Positions 53,586 to 60,736 are shown, counted from the first letter of the stretch. The stretch: DNA of 64,000 bases from Thermopolyspora sp040678635 (GCF_040678635.1 NZ_JBFATZ010000002.1:611913-675912); one strand, 5' to 3'. Numbers and translations are program-made. Notes: a model not told the origin generated them from the sequence alone.

Positions 53586-54179
53586 CTACTGCGGGGGCGG
53601 GCCGAGCCAGCGGCGGGTCAGGTCGCGGACGGCCTCCAGCCACCGCTCCGGCCGCTCACCCGCGCCGATCGCATCACCCGCGCTGTGCAGGGCGGCGAAC
53701 AGGATCGTGGCCGTGGTGTGCGGATCGACCTGGCGGAACGCCCCTTCGTCCATGCCGCGGCGCAGTACCCTGGCGCTGGCGTCGATAGCGGCCCGCAGTC
53801 CTTCGTTCTCGGACACATGCACGGGACCGGGGTGGAAGAGGGCGGCGTGCAGACCGCCCGGCCGGGCGATCAGCTCGATGACCGCCGCGCACTCGGCGTC
53901 GAGGGTGGCCCACCAGTCGGTCGGCTCGGTCGTCTCGGCGATCCGGTCGAAGCGCTCCACGTAGTCGCGCAGCACGCGGTCGCGTACCGCGGCGAGCATG
54001 TCGTCCCAGGAGGAGAAGTAGACGTAGAACGTGCCTTTGGCGGCGTCGGCCTCGGCGGTGACGGCCTGGACCCAGTTGGTCACGTCCTTGCCGGACTCCA
54101 GAAGCCGGATGGCGGCGTCGATGAGTTCGCCGCGCCTGGCTTCGGGCGAGAGCCGGCGGCGGCTCCTGGAGGTGGCCAC
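53586..54179 (-). CDS. TetR family transcriptional regulator
   Basis: 197 residues. N-terminal HTH region GELIDAAIRLLESG...VQAVTAEADAAKGTFYVYFS, the last part being the TetR recognition helix signature. C-terminal ligand domain without recognisable specificity. Lies 44 nt after the P450 stop on the same strand, so probably the second gene of a P450-tetR operon, autoregulated through the twin palindromes at 55501-55533. Confidence 0.9.
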   Translation of the reverse strand: MATSRSRRRLSPEARRGELIDAAIRLLESGKDVTNWVQAVTAEADAAKGTFYVYFSSWDDMLAAVRDRVLRDYVERFDRIAETTEPTDWWATLDAECAAVIELIARPGGLHAALFHPGPVHVSENEGLRAAIDASARVLRRGMDEGAFRQVDPHTTATILFAALHSAGDAIGAGERPERWLEAVRDLTRRWLGPPPQ

Positions 54180-54223
54180 CGCCCCAGATTAGTGGACATG
54201 CCCGCGCCTTCGCGGGCCCCTGC

Positions 54224-55471
54224 TCACCTGGTCACTCCCGTGTGCGCGACGAGAAGCTCGCTGACGCCGCGCAGGTTGATGTGCTCCCGGTACGGCGGCT
54301 CGGCGGCGAGCACGGGCGACTGCACCCGCCGGGCGAACGCGGCCAGGGCCAGCCGTCCTTCGAGCCTGGCCAGCGGCGCGCCGAGGCAGAAGTGCGACCC
54401 GAAGCCGAAGGCGAGGTGCCGGACCTGTGCACGGTCCGGGGCGAACACGCCGGGCTCCGGGTTGGCCTCCGGATCGCGATGGGCCGCGGCCAGCAGCAGG
54501 ATGACCAGGGCGCCCCTGGGCACCTCCACCGTCCCGACCCGCATGCCCTCCAGCGCGACGCGGGCGGTGAGCTGAACGGGCGGGTCGTAGCGCAGGACCT
54601 CCTCCACGACGGCGGGCGCGAGACCGGGATCGGCGCGCAGCGCGGCAAGGTGCTCGGGATGGCGCAGCAGGGCGAGGACGCCGTTGGCGATCAGGTTGAC
54701 CGTCGTCTCGTGTCCCGCCACCAGCAGCAGCACAATCGTGGAGACCAGTTCGTCGTGCCCGAGTACGTCGCCGCCGTCCTCGGCGGCCAGCAGGTCGGAG
54801 ATGAGGTCGTCGCCGCGCGGGCTCCTGCGCCGTTCGGCGACCAGCTCGTTGACGTACCGGTGCATCTCGACCATGCCGGGTATCCACGCGGGCTCGCCCT
54901 TGTCGGGGTCGGTGAAGCCGTCGACCAGCCGGGTGAGCTCGGACGACCACCGGTGGAACAGCCGCTCGTCGCCCGGTGGGATGCCGAGCATGCGGCAGAT
55001 GACCGCCACCGGCAACGGGTAGGCGAGCCCGGACAGCACGTCGAACGCCTCGCCCTCCCGCACGCCGTCCAGCAGCTCGTCGACCAGCTTCGCGATGGAG
55101 CCCTCCATCCCGGCGACGGCACGGGCCGTGAACGCGCTGCTGACCAGGCGGCGCAGCCGGGTGTGGTCCGGGGGGTCCATGGACAGGAACCAGGGCTGCC
55201 TGACCGAGGACGGGGCGTCCGCCGGGTAGGGGTCCGCCGGCCGCTCGTCGTCGAAGTGCCGCCAGCGCTCGGAGCTGAGCCGCGGATCGCGCAGCAATGT
55301 CTCGCAGTCGCGGTAACCGGTCACCACCAGCGCGTTGATCTCCTCGACCCAGACCGGGCCACGCGCGCGGAACTCGGCGTAGATCGGGTACGGGTCGGGC
55401 CTCGATGCCGGGTCGAGCAATCGGCTCACCAGGTGGAGACCAGAGGCCTCGCTCTCAATCGCCTGGGACAT
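54224..55471 (-). CDS. Cytochrome P450 (bacterial class, CYP105/107-like)
   Basis: 415 residues, no membrane anchor. I-helix LLLVAGHETTVNLIANG, ExxR as VVEEVLRYDPPVQ, heme-binding FGFGSHFCLGAPLAR with axial Cys near 363, and LSMDPPDHTRLRRLVSSAFT typical of soluble actinobacterial P450s. Needs ferredoxin and reductase from elsewhere; none is encoded next to it. Substrate unknown. Confidence 0.94.
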   Translation of the reverse strand: MSQAIESEASGLHLVSRLLDPASRPDPYPIYAEFRARGPVWVEEINALVVTGYRDCETLLRDPRLSSERWRHFDDERPADPYPADAPSSVRQPWFLSMDPPDHTRLRRLVSSAFTARAVAGMEGSIAKLVDELLDGVREGEAFDVLSGLAYPLPVAVICRMLGIPPGDERLFHRWSSELTRLVDGFTDPDKGEPAWIPGMVEMHRYVNELVAERRRSPRGDDLISDLLAAEDGGDVLGHDELVSTIVLLLVAGHETTVNLIANGVLALLRHPEHLAALRADPGLAPAVVEEVLRYDPPVQLTARVALEGMRVGTVEVPRGALVILLLAAAHRDPEANPEPGVFAPDRAQVRHLAFGFGSHFCLGAPLARLEGRLALAAFARRVQSPVLAAEPPYREHINLRGVSELLVAHTGVTR

Positions 55472-55500
55472 CGGAGGCTCCTTCGGGGGTGCGACGTTTT

Positions 55501-55533
55501 TGACTTCAGGTCATTAATACTGACCTGCGGTCA
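55501..55533. promoter_or_regulatory. Twin palindromic operator upstream of the P450 gene
   Basis: Two 13-bp sites TGACTTCAGGTCA (55501-55513) and TGACCTGCGGTCA (55521-55533), each close to the palindrome TGACCTNNGGTCA, centre-to-centre 20 bp, that is two helical turns. The start of the P450 gene is 30 nt away. Best candidate ligand: the TetR of the same operon. Confidence 0.7.
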
Positions 55534-55599
55534 ATATGTCAACGTCGAGGAGTTGTACGCCCTGCCCTCAGCGACCGAACCGCTCAGCTCCGCCGGGGA

Positions 55600-55615
55600 C
55601 CGCCGTGACCGGCGG
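55600..55615 (-). terminator. Hairpin after tRNA-Glu(TTC)
   Basis: CCGCCG-TGAC-CGGCGG stem-loop just 3' of the Glu(TTC) gene. The same hairpin occurs at 55833-55848 after Glu(CTC) copy 2. Confidence 0.5.
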
Positions 55616-55621
55616 CGCGCG

Positions 55622-55694
55622 TATCCCGTACCGGAATCGAACCGGTCGTCTTCAGGGTGAAAACCTGACGTCCTAGCCGCTAGACCAACGGGGC
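55622..55694 (-). tRNA. tRNA-Glu(TTC)
   Basis: Anticodon stem TCAGG/CCTGA, loop TTTTCAC. Acceptor GCCCCGT/ACGGGAT has a C2-A71 mismatch and a G-U end pair. T-arm ACCGG-TTCGATT-CCGGT. No encoded CCA. Near-duplicate of the Glu gene at 55855. Confidence 0.82.
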
Positions 55695-55707
55695 GAAGGT
55701 TGTGAAG

Positions 55708-55783
55708 TAGCTCGTATCGGATTTGAACCGATGTCCTCCTGGGTGAGAACCAGGCGTCCTGGACCTGCCTAGACCAACGAGCC
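55708..55783 (-). tRNA. tRNA-Glu(CTC), copy 1
   Basis: Anticodon stem CCTGG/CCAGG, loop TTCTCAC. Acceptor GGCTCGT/ACGAGCT with one G-U; T-arm ATCGG-TTCAAAT-CCGAT. Enlarged D-loop. No encoded CCA. Confidence 0.85.
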
Positions 55784-55802
55784 ATGTCGTACGGCGTCGT
55801 AC

Positions 55803-55821
55803 GGCTCGCCGAGAGCGAGCC
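55803..55821 (-). terminator. Hairpin between two Glu tRNA genes
   Basis: GGCTCGC-CGAGA-GCGAGCC, perfect 7-bp stem. Confidence 0.45.
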
Positions 55822-55832
55822 GCCGCCGTGGG

Positions 55833-55848
55833 CCGCCGTGACCGGCGG
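55833..55848 (-). terminator. Hairpin after tRNA-Glu(CTC) copy 2
   Basis: Same CCGCCG-TGAC-CGGCGG stem-loop as at 55600-55615, part of a duplicated block. Confidence 0.5.
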
Positions 55849-55854
55849 CGCGCG

Positions 55855-55926
55855 TACCCCGTACCGGAATCGAACCGGTCGTCTCCAGATCGAGAGGCTG
55901 GCGTCCTGCCAATGGACCAACGGGGC
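55855..55926 (-). tRNA. tRNA-Glu(CTC), copy 2
   Basis: Loop CTCTCGA gives anticodon CTC; the anticodon stem CCAGC/TCTGG has one mismatch at 31-39. Acceptor GCCCCGT/ACGGGGT (one G-U). T-arm and 3' flank almost identical to the Glu(TTC) gene. Confidence 0.75.
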
Positions 55927-56023
55927 TTGGGGCGTGACTGAACCTGCTGTCCGCGGCACCGCCCGCCGTTCGGGCGCACGTTCGGGGCTTTTCATGATCG
56001 GTCCTGCCCGGTCGCGACCTGAG

Positions 56024-56111
56024 CGGAAGGCCCGGGATTCGAACCCGGCCACGGCGTTCCCGCCGCGTACGCCGCTTCCAACGGCGCTCCTCGACCAACC
56101 GGACGCCTTCC
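56024..56111 (-). tRNA. tRNA-Ser(GGA)
   Basis: Class II. Anticodon loop TTGGAAG, long variable arm with GGCG/CGCC stem, perfect acceptor GGAAGGC/GCCTTCC, G73 as for Ser. No encoded CCA. Confidence 0.9.
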
Positions 56112-56126
56112 CGGCGATGTGCCACG

Positions 56127-56200
56127 TGCCGCCCCCGGGATTCGAACCCGGAACCTCCGCGCCCTGAACGCGGCGCCTCTGCCAGTTGGGCCAGAGCGGC
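56127..56200 (-). tRNA. tRNA-Leu(CAG) anticodon on a class-I body
   Basis: Anticodon stem CCGCG/CGCGG, loop TTCAGGG gives CAG. Acceptor GCCGCTC/GGGCGGC pairs with one wobble; A73. Total 74 nt with a variable loop of only 5 nt (AGGTT), whereas bacterial tRNA-Leu has a long variable arm. Confidence 0.78.
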
Positions 56201-56201
56201 G

Positions 56202-56273
56202 AGTGGGTGGCGGGACTCGAACCCGCTCTACGACCGTGGCGTGGTCGCGTGCAGCCGGTGACACTTCACCCAC
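56202..56273 (-). tRNA. tRNA-Gly(GCC) with C33
   Basis: Anticodon stem CGACC/GGTCG, loop ACGCCAC: anticodon GCC preceded by C33 instead of U33. Perfect acceptor GTGGGTG/CACCCAC, U73. One nt from the Leu gene. Confidence 0.8.
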
Positions 56274-56276
56274 GGG

Positions 56277-56300
56277 GGCCTGGGCGTCGATGCCCAGGCC
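56277..56300 (-). terminator. Hairpin between Gly tRNA genes
   Basis: GGCCTGGGC-GTCGAT-GCCCAGGCC, perfect 9-bp stem upstream of tRNA-Gly(GCC). The 56301-56498 spacer holds no further tRNA or gene. Confidence 0.45.
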
Positions 56301-56498
56301 GCGCGTCCGGCCGGATGGCGTGGGCCGTACGGACGCGAGCGGACCGCGAACCGGGCGGGGGTCGCCACTCCCGCCGCCGAGTACCGGACCTGTTCGACCA
56401 GGATGGCTTCCCGCACCTCGCGTACGCCGGACCGCTCGTCGCGTCCCGGCCTCGTCCGGTTCGGCCGCCCTTCCCGGTGCCCTCTTCTTTCAGGGCAG

Positions 56499-56570
56499 AG
56501 CCGCAGCGGGGAGTCGAACCCCGTCCGACTGGGTGGAAGCCAGCCGCCTTACCACTTCGGCTTCTGCGGC
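56499..56570 (-). tRNA. tRNA-Gly(TCC)
   Basis: Anticodon stem GCTGG/CCAGT, loop CTTCCAC. Perfect acceptor GCCGCAG/CTGCGGC, U73. No encoded CCA. Confidence 0.9.
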
Positions 56571-56589
56571 GTGTTCAAGGCGTCTCGCG

Positions 56590-56664
56590 TCCAGGTGGCA
56601 GGATTCGAACCTGCGATCTTCTGCTCCCAAGGCAGACGGGCTGACCAAGCTGCCCCACACCCGG
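56590..56664 (-). tRNA. tRNA-Pro(TGG)
   Basis: Anticodon stem TCTGC/GCAGA, loop CTTGGGA. Acceptor CCGGGTG/CACCTGG with one G-U; A73. No encoded CCA. Confidence 0.9.
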
Positions 56665-56703
56665 TGGATCGCGCGGCCCCGTCGCCGCGCGTGAGACGCC
56701 TCG

Positions 56704-56774
56704 TGGACCAACAGGGAATCGAACCCTGAACTCCTGCTTGCAAGGCAGGCGTGATCCCGTTTCACCATCAGCCC
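56704..56774 (-). tRNA. tRNA-Ala(TGC)
   Basis: Anticodon stem CCTGC/GCAGG, loop CTTGCAA. Acceptor GGGCTGA/TTGGTCC keeps the Ala identity pair G3-U70 but has three wobble pairs. A73. Confidence 0.87.
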
Positions 56775-56825
56775 GAGGATGTGCCCGTCGCGGCCGTCCG
56801 CAAGGGACGGCCCACGGGCTCTGCC

Positions 56826-56853
56826 GCCCGCCCGCGGTGGCCGGCGGGCGGGC
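56826..56853 (-). terminator. Strong hairpin between Ala and Trp tRNA genes
   Basis: GCCCGCCCGC and GCGGGCGGGC, perfect 10-bp stem with an 8-nt loop. Confidence 0.5.
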
Positions 56854-56912
56854 CCCGCCAGGTAGCGCGAGCGGGTATCCGAGTAGGAAAGGCAGCGTTC
56901 CGAAAAGCTCGG

Positions 56913-56944
56913 AAAATACGTGTCTTCCACTGTGGAGTTGTCAA
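56913..56944 (-). promoter_or_regulatory. Possible promoter for tRNA-Ala and downstream tRNAs
   Basis: On the minus strand TTGACA (56939-56944) is followed after 20 nt by TATTTT, or after 17 nt by the weaker ACGTAT. Located between the Trp and Ala genes in an unusually AT-rich stretch. Confidence 0.35.
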
Positions 56945-56990
56945 AACAGCATGCCCGTCGATTCCGCCCGAAGGCGTGAAGGGGCGTTCG

Positions 56991-57062
56991 CATGGGCGGT
57001 AGGATTCGAACCCACATACGCCGGTTTTGGAGACCGGTCGCCGGCCGTTGGCGCACACCCAT
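56991..57062 (-). tRNA. tRNA-Trp(CCA)
   Basis: Anticodon stem CCGGT/ACCGG, loop CTCCAAA. Acceptor ATGGGTG/CGCCCAT with one wobble; G73 as for Trp. First tRNA of the array in transcription order. No encoded CCA. Confidence 0.9.
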
Positions 57063-57100
57063 ATCGCGTGGTGAAAGGTGGAAATAATCTCCGGAACGAC

Positions 57101-57135
57101 GAAGCCGCCCGTCGGGTGGTTCCCGGGGCGGCTTC
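57101..57135 (-). terminator. Hairpin after the 34-codon ORF
   Basis: GAAGCCGCCC and GGGCGGCTTC form a perfect 10-bp stem, 15 nt after the stop of the small ORF and 39 nt before tRNA-Trp. Could terminate or attenuate transcription entering the array. Confidence 0.55.
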
Positions 57136-57149
57136 CGTGCGCGGAGTGA

Positions 57150-57254
57150 CTACACGGATGCCACCGGGGGCGCGAGCCCGCCACCACAGCGGACGCGCCG
57201 CAGACCGGGCTCGCGTCGCTCGGACGCGTGCCAGGCGGCTTCGTACGCGCGCAT
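57150..57254 (-). CDS. Small ORF (34 codons) at the head of the tRNA array
   Basis: ATG 57254 is preceded by GAGGAGCAGGCG, a good ribosome-binding site, about 40 nt after a well-formed promoter. It encodes MRAYEAAWHASERREPGLRR followed by VRCGGGLAPPVASV. No family recognised. Basic N-terminal two thirds, no membrane segment. Placed between promoter and hairpin in the manner of a leader peptide; no run of codons for a single amino acid stands out. Existence as a translated gene is inference from signals. Confidence 0.45.
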   Translation of the reverse strand: MRAYEAAWHASERREPGLRRVRCGGGLAPPVASV

Positions 57255-57301
57255 CGCCTGCTCCTCGTGGTCGGTCTCGCCGGTTGGTCTTGACATTTCC
57301 T

Positions 57302-57330
57302 AGAGTAGGTTATCCCCGCCGGGATGCCAA
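57302..57330 (-). promoter_or_regulatory. Promoter at the head of the tRNA array
   Basis: Minus strand: -35 TTGGCA (57325-57330), 17-nt spacer, -10 TACTCT (57302-57307). Predicted start of transcription near 57295, reading into the small ORF and then tRNA-Trp. Confidence 0.6.
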
Positions 57331-57722
57331 GCGATTTTTTCGGTCGATCGCCGGGCCCTGCTCCAGGCACCGGTAAAGCGACTTTCCGTTCGCTCGCCGG
57401 CACGAATATGACGGTAACGATGGCCGTGTGCGCCCGCCACTTATTTAGGGCCGGGGTGTTCGACGGTCATGGGGGCCGTACGCGGAATCCTTGAAGGCTG
57501 GGAGCGGAGGGTCTCGCGCCCGCCCGGACCGGGAACGTCCGGCGGGCGGCACATCCGGACGGGTCGCCGACGCCGGAAGCGGTCGCCCGGCCGTTCACGG
57601 TGAGGGCCCACGGTGAGGCGGCGAGGGCTCGCCGAGGCACAAAATCGTTCAAAGCGGGACGTTTTCCACACCTTCGCGGCGGACATCAGGTCAAGGGTTC
57701 CTCTCACGATTGGCAGGCGCGG
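57331..57722. other. Intergenic region between array promoter and ThuA gene
   Basis: 392 bases. Short GC-rich inverted elements (57520-57560, GCCCGCCCGGACC / GGCGGGC) and an AT-richer patch at 57640-57700. Nothing gene-like was seen. Confidence 0.4.
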
Positions 57723-58439
57723 ATGGCAGGAGAACCACGAGAACACGGCCGGAGGGCACTGGTGGTACGAGGCGGCTGGGAGGGGCACGCCCCGGTGGCG
57801 GCCACCGAGCTCTTCGTACCCCACCTGGAAAAGCACGGGTTCGAAGTGCACCGGGCGGACTCACCGGCCCCGTACGCGGACGCGGACTTCATGGCCGGCG
57901 TCGACCTCGTCGTGCAGTGCTACACGATGGGCACGATCGAGCGGGACGAACTGTCCGGCCTGGAGGCCGCGATCCGCGCCGGCACCGGAATGGCGGGCTG
58001 GCACGGCGGCATCGCCGACTCCTTCCGCAACTCCTCCGACTACCTGCACCTGATCGGCGGCCAGTTCGCCTGCCACCCCGGCAAGGATCCGGCCGCGCCG
58101 GGCGCGGGCACCCAGGAGCACAACTTCGTCCCGTACACGGTCACCATGCTCCCCGAGGCGGCCGACCACCCCATCACGGCCGGCATCACGGACTTCGACC
58201 TCGTCACCGAGCAGTACTGGGTGCTCACCGACGACTACATCGACGTGCTCGCGACCACGACGCAGAAGATCCGACCCTGGGACCCGTGGCACCGGGAGGT
58301 CACCTCCCCGGCCATCTGGACCCGCCGCTGGGGAAAGGGGCGGATCTTCGTCACGACCCCCGGGCACAGCCTCGACGTCCTGGAGCACGACAGCGTGCGC
58401 ACCGTGATCGAAAGGGGCATGCTGTGGGCCGCCCGCTGA
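57723..58439 (+). CDS. ThuA domain protein (trehalose-utilisation-like)
   Basis: 238 residues. ThuA/class-I glutamine-amidotransferase-like fold: RALVVRGGWEGHAP, GMAGWHGGIADSFRNSSDYL, IGGQFACHPG, PITAGITDFDLVTEQYWVLT and WTRRWGKGRIFVTTPGH. ThuA proteins belong to sugar-oxidation (keto-sugar) pathways. Its 3' end overlaps the next oxidoreductase gene by 16 nt, so both are co-expressed, matching the usual ThuA + Gfo/Idh/MocA pairing. Confidence 0.9.
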   Translation: MAGEPREHGRRALVVRGGWEGHAPVAATELFVPHLEKHGFEVHRADSPAPYADADFMAGVDLVVQCYTMGTIERDELSGLEAAIRAGTGMAGWHGGIADSFRNSSDYLHLIGGQFACHPGKDPAAPGAGTQEHNFVPYTVTMLPEAADHPITAGITDFDLVTEQYWVLTDDYIDVLATTTQKIRPWDPWHREVTSPAIWTRRWGKGRIFVTTPGHSLDVLEHDSVRTVIERGMLWAAR

Positions 58440-59527
58440 ACGTCGGCATGGTGGGGTGCGGCGCCATCTCCGCCCAGTACCTGCGCACCATCGAACGCCT
58501 GCCGGAGCTGCGGCTGGTGGCCGTCGCCGACCTGGACCCCGGCCGTGCGCGCACGGCCGCACGCTCCCACCCGGAGGCCGAGGCGCTGGGTGTGGACGAG
58601 CTGCTCGCCGACCCGCGCGTCGACGCCGTCCTCAACCTCACCGTTCCCGCCGCCCACGCCGAGATCGCGCTGCGGGCGATCGAGGCCGGCAAGAGCGTCT
58701 ACGGCGAGAAGCCGCTCGCCGCCACCACGACCGAGGCGGCGCGGGTGCTGCGGGAGGCCGAGGACGCCGGGGTACGGCTGGGGTGCGCGCCGGACACGGT
58801 GCTGGGCACCGGCACGCAGACGGCGCGCAAGGCGATCGACGACGGCCTCATCGGCAGGCCGATGGCGGCCACCGCGACGATGGTGACGCCGGGGCACGAA
58901 CGCTGGCACCCCGACCCCGACTTCTACTACCTGCCCGGCGGCGGTCCGCTGTTCGACATGGGCCCCTACCACATCACGGCCCTGGTGACGCTGCTCGGCC
59001 CGGTGGCGACGGTCTTCGGCGCCGCCGCCCGCGGCAGGGACCGGCGTACCATCGCGTCCGGTCCGCGCAAGGGCGAGCAGATCCCGGTGATGGTCGAGAC
59101 CCACGTCACCGGAGTCCTCGTGCACGCCTCGGGGGCGCTGTCCACGCTGGTGATGAGCTTCGAGGGCGAGGCGACCAGGGCGCCGAGCATCGAGGTGCAC
59201 GGCGACGAGGGGTCGCTCGCCGTACCGGATCCGAACCGGTTCGACGGGCCCGTCCGCCTGGCGGCGGCGGGGGAGCGGGAGTGGCGGGACCTGCCCGTGA
59301 CGGCGGGCTACACCGAGGCCGGGCGGGGTGTGGGCCTCGCCGACCTCGCGGCGACGCCGGAGGGAGAGGAGCCCCGGGCGGGCGGCGTCCTCGCGTTCCA
59401 TGTGCTCGACGTCATGGAGTCGCTGCTCGCCTCGGCGCACACCGGCAAGGCGGTCACCGTCTCCGCCGCGTGCGAACGGCCCCGCCCCGTGCCGCTGCGG
59501 GACACGCCGTCCGCCGAGCGGGCCTGA
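58424..59527 (+). CDS. Gfo/Idh/MocA family oxidoreductase
   Basis: 367 residues from GTG 58424, with AAAGGGG upstream. NAD(P) site VGMVGCGAISAQYLRTIE, GKSVYGEKPLAATT (the conserved E-K-P), and DFYYLPGGGPLFDMGPYHIT with the catalytic His region. Sugar or inositol dehydrogenase; partner of the ThuA protein. Confidence 0.92.
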   Translation: MGRPLNVGMVGCGAISAQYLRTIERLPELRLVAVADLDPGRARTAARSHPEAEALGVDELLADPRVDAVLNLTVPAAHAEIALRAIEAGKSVYGEKPLAATTTEAARVLREAEDAGVRLGCAPDTVLGTGTQTARKAIDDGLIGRPMAATATMVTPGHERWHPDPDFYYLPGGGPLFDMGPYHITALVTLLGPVATVFGAAARGRDRRTIASGPRKGEQIPVMVETHVTGVLVHASGALSTLVMSFEGEATRAPSIEVHGDEGSLAVPDPNRFDGPVRLAAAGEREWRDLPVTAGYTEAGRGVGLADLAATPEGEEPRAGGVLAFHVLDVMESLLASAHTGKAVTVSAACERPRPVPLRDTPSAERA

Positions 59528-59573
59528 CGGCAGCCGACCGCGTCATGCCGTGGGAAACCCCGCCCTGGACGAA

Positions 59574-60593
59574 TCAGATCATCGGCGTTTCGCGTTCGCC
59601 GCGCGGGGAGCCGGCGTAGGTGACGTCGTCCTCGTCCACCTCGACCCGCTCCTTGCGGACCTCGCCGCGCACCGTCTCCTCGACCGGAACCTGCTTGACG
59701 CGGACGCGAATGCGCTCCACCGGATACGCCTCGGCGGTGACGACCGGCCGCTCCTCGCGCAGGATGATCTCCTGCTCGTCCTCGCCGATCTCGCGGACCT
59801 CGTCGAGGGCGGGGTCGGTGATCTTCTCGCGCTCGACGACGATCTCCTCGCGGATGAGCTGGATCGTGCCCTCGGACTCCTCGGTCTCGACGTACCGCCG
59901 GACGCGGACCCGCCCGGCCTCCCGGCACTCCTTGGTGATGCGCAGCCGCTCCTCGAAGCGGGTGATCGTCAACTCGCCCTGGGCGTCGCCGCTCGGCCGG
60001 GCGTCGCTCAGGGCCGGATCGTAGCCGAGCGCCGGGTCGTACCCCAGCGCGGGATCATAGCGGAGCGCCGGATCGTGCCCGGCCGTCGTCGCGTCGTAGC
60101 CGGGCGTGGGTTCGTAAACCTCCAGGTCGGGCACCACATGGCCGGTTCCCCGCGGGCGGCCGAGCCCGGCGAGCGGGTGGCGCGCGTCAGCCGTACCCGG
60201 CAGTCCGGGCAGGCCCTCGCCGCGCACCGCGTCCAGCGCGTCGCCCCGCCGCCGCGGCGGCGCAGCGGCGGGCACCCGGGGCTGCCCGAGGCCGTAGTGC
60301 CGGTAGAGCTGGGACTCCTCCTCGATCGACAGGTGCTGGCCGACGTCGAGGTGTGGCGCGTCCTTCACCAGGTTCTTGTCGTACGGCACGTGCAGTTCCT
60401 CGCCGACGTGCCGGGCGTTGCGCAGGGGGACGAAGCTCTCCCGCATGCCGAACAGCCCGGTGCGCACGGTCACCCACTCGGGTTGCCTCGACGCGTCGTT
60501 CAGGTAGACCTGACCGACCTTTCCTATCTCTTCCCCGTTTATACCTATGATCTTGCACCCGATGAGTTGTTTGACCTGAGTCTCCGTGGCCAT
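59574..60593 (-). CDS. PRC-barrel and YsnF/AvaK (DUF2382) domain protein
   Basis: 339 residues. N-terminal PRC-barrel (LIGCKIIGINGEEIGKVGQV, then VTVRTGLFGMRESFVPLRNA), linker with four YDPALG-type repeats, then the DUF2382 stress domain (ITRFEERLRITKECREAGRV, RVRRYVETEESEGTIQLIRE, REERPVVTAEAYPVERIRVR). Proteins of this layout accompany stress and dormancy genes in actinobacteria; function unproven. ATG 60593 preferred to GTG 60599. Confidence 0.88.
   Translation of the reverse strand: MATETQVKQLIGCKIIGINGEEIGKVGQVYLNDASRQPEWVTVRTGLFGMRESFVPLRNARHVGEELHVPYDKNLVKDAPHLDVGQHLSIEEESQLYRHYGLGQPRVPAAAPPRRRGDALDAVRGEGLPGLPGTADARHPLAGLGRPRGTGHVVPDLEVYEPTPGYDATTAGHDPALRYDPALGYDPALGYDPALSDARPSGDAQGELTITRFEERLRITKECREAGRVRVRRYVETEESEGTIQLIREEIVVEREKITDPALDEVREIGEDEQEIILREERPVVTAEAYPVERIRVRVKQVPVEETVRGEVRKERVEVDEDDVTYAGSPRGERETPMI
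60010..60081 (-). repeat. Four 18-bp tandem repeats in the PRC-barrel gene
   Basis: Units at 60010, 60028, 60046 and 60064 encode the HDPALR/YDPALG series on the minus strand. Confidence 0.85.
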
Positions 60594-60736
60594 GACCACT
60601 GCCCCCCGTAAAGTCCGCCGCGCAGGCCCGCTTGCGGGCCGACCGGTATCAGCAGTGCGTGATCACACACATACCCTTTGTAATACCAGTGAATCGCTGG
60701 GAAATCAGCCACCACGCCCTTGGGATTACGCGCGTG

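Noticed and set aside
52802..57062. Integrative element or prophage attached to the tRNA array
   Set aside because: No integrase, excisionase, replication or capsid gene and no obvious att-type direct repeat were seen on either side within the window.
57291..57312. Plus-strand promoter TTGACA...TAGGTT
   Set aside because: Spacer is only about 11 nt, too short; the same bases form a better promoter on the minus strand.
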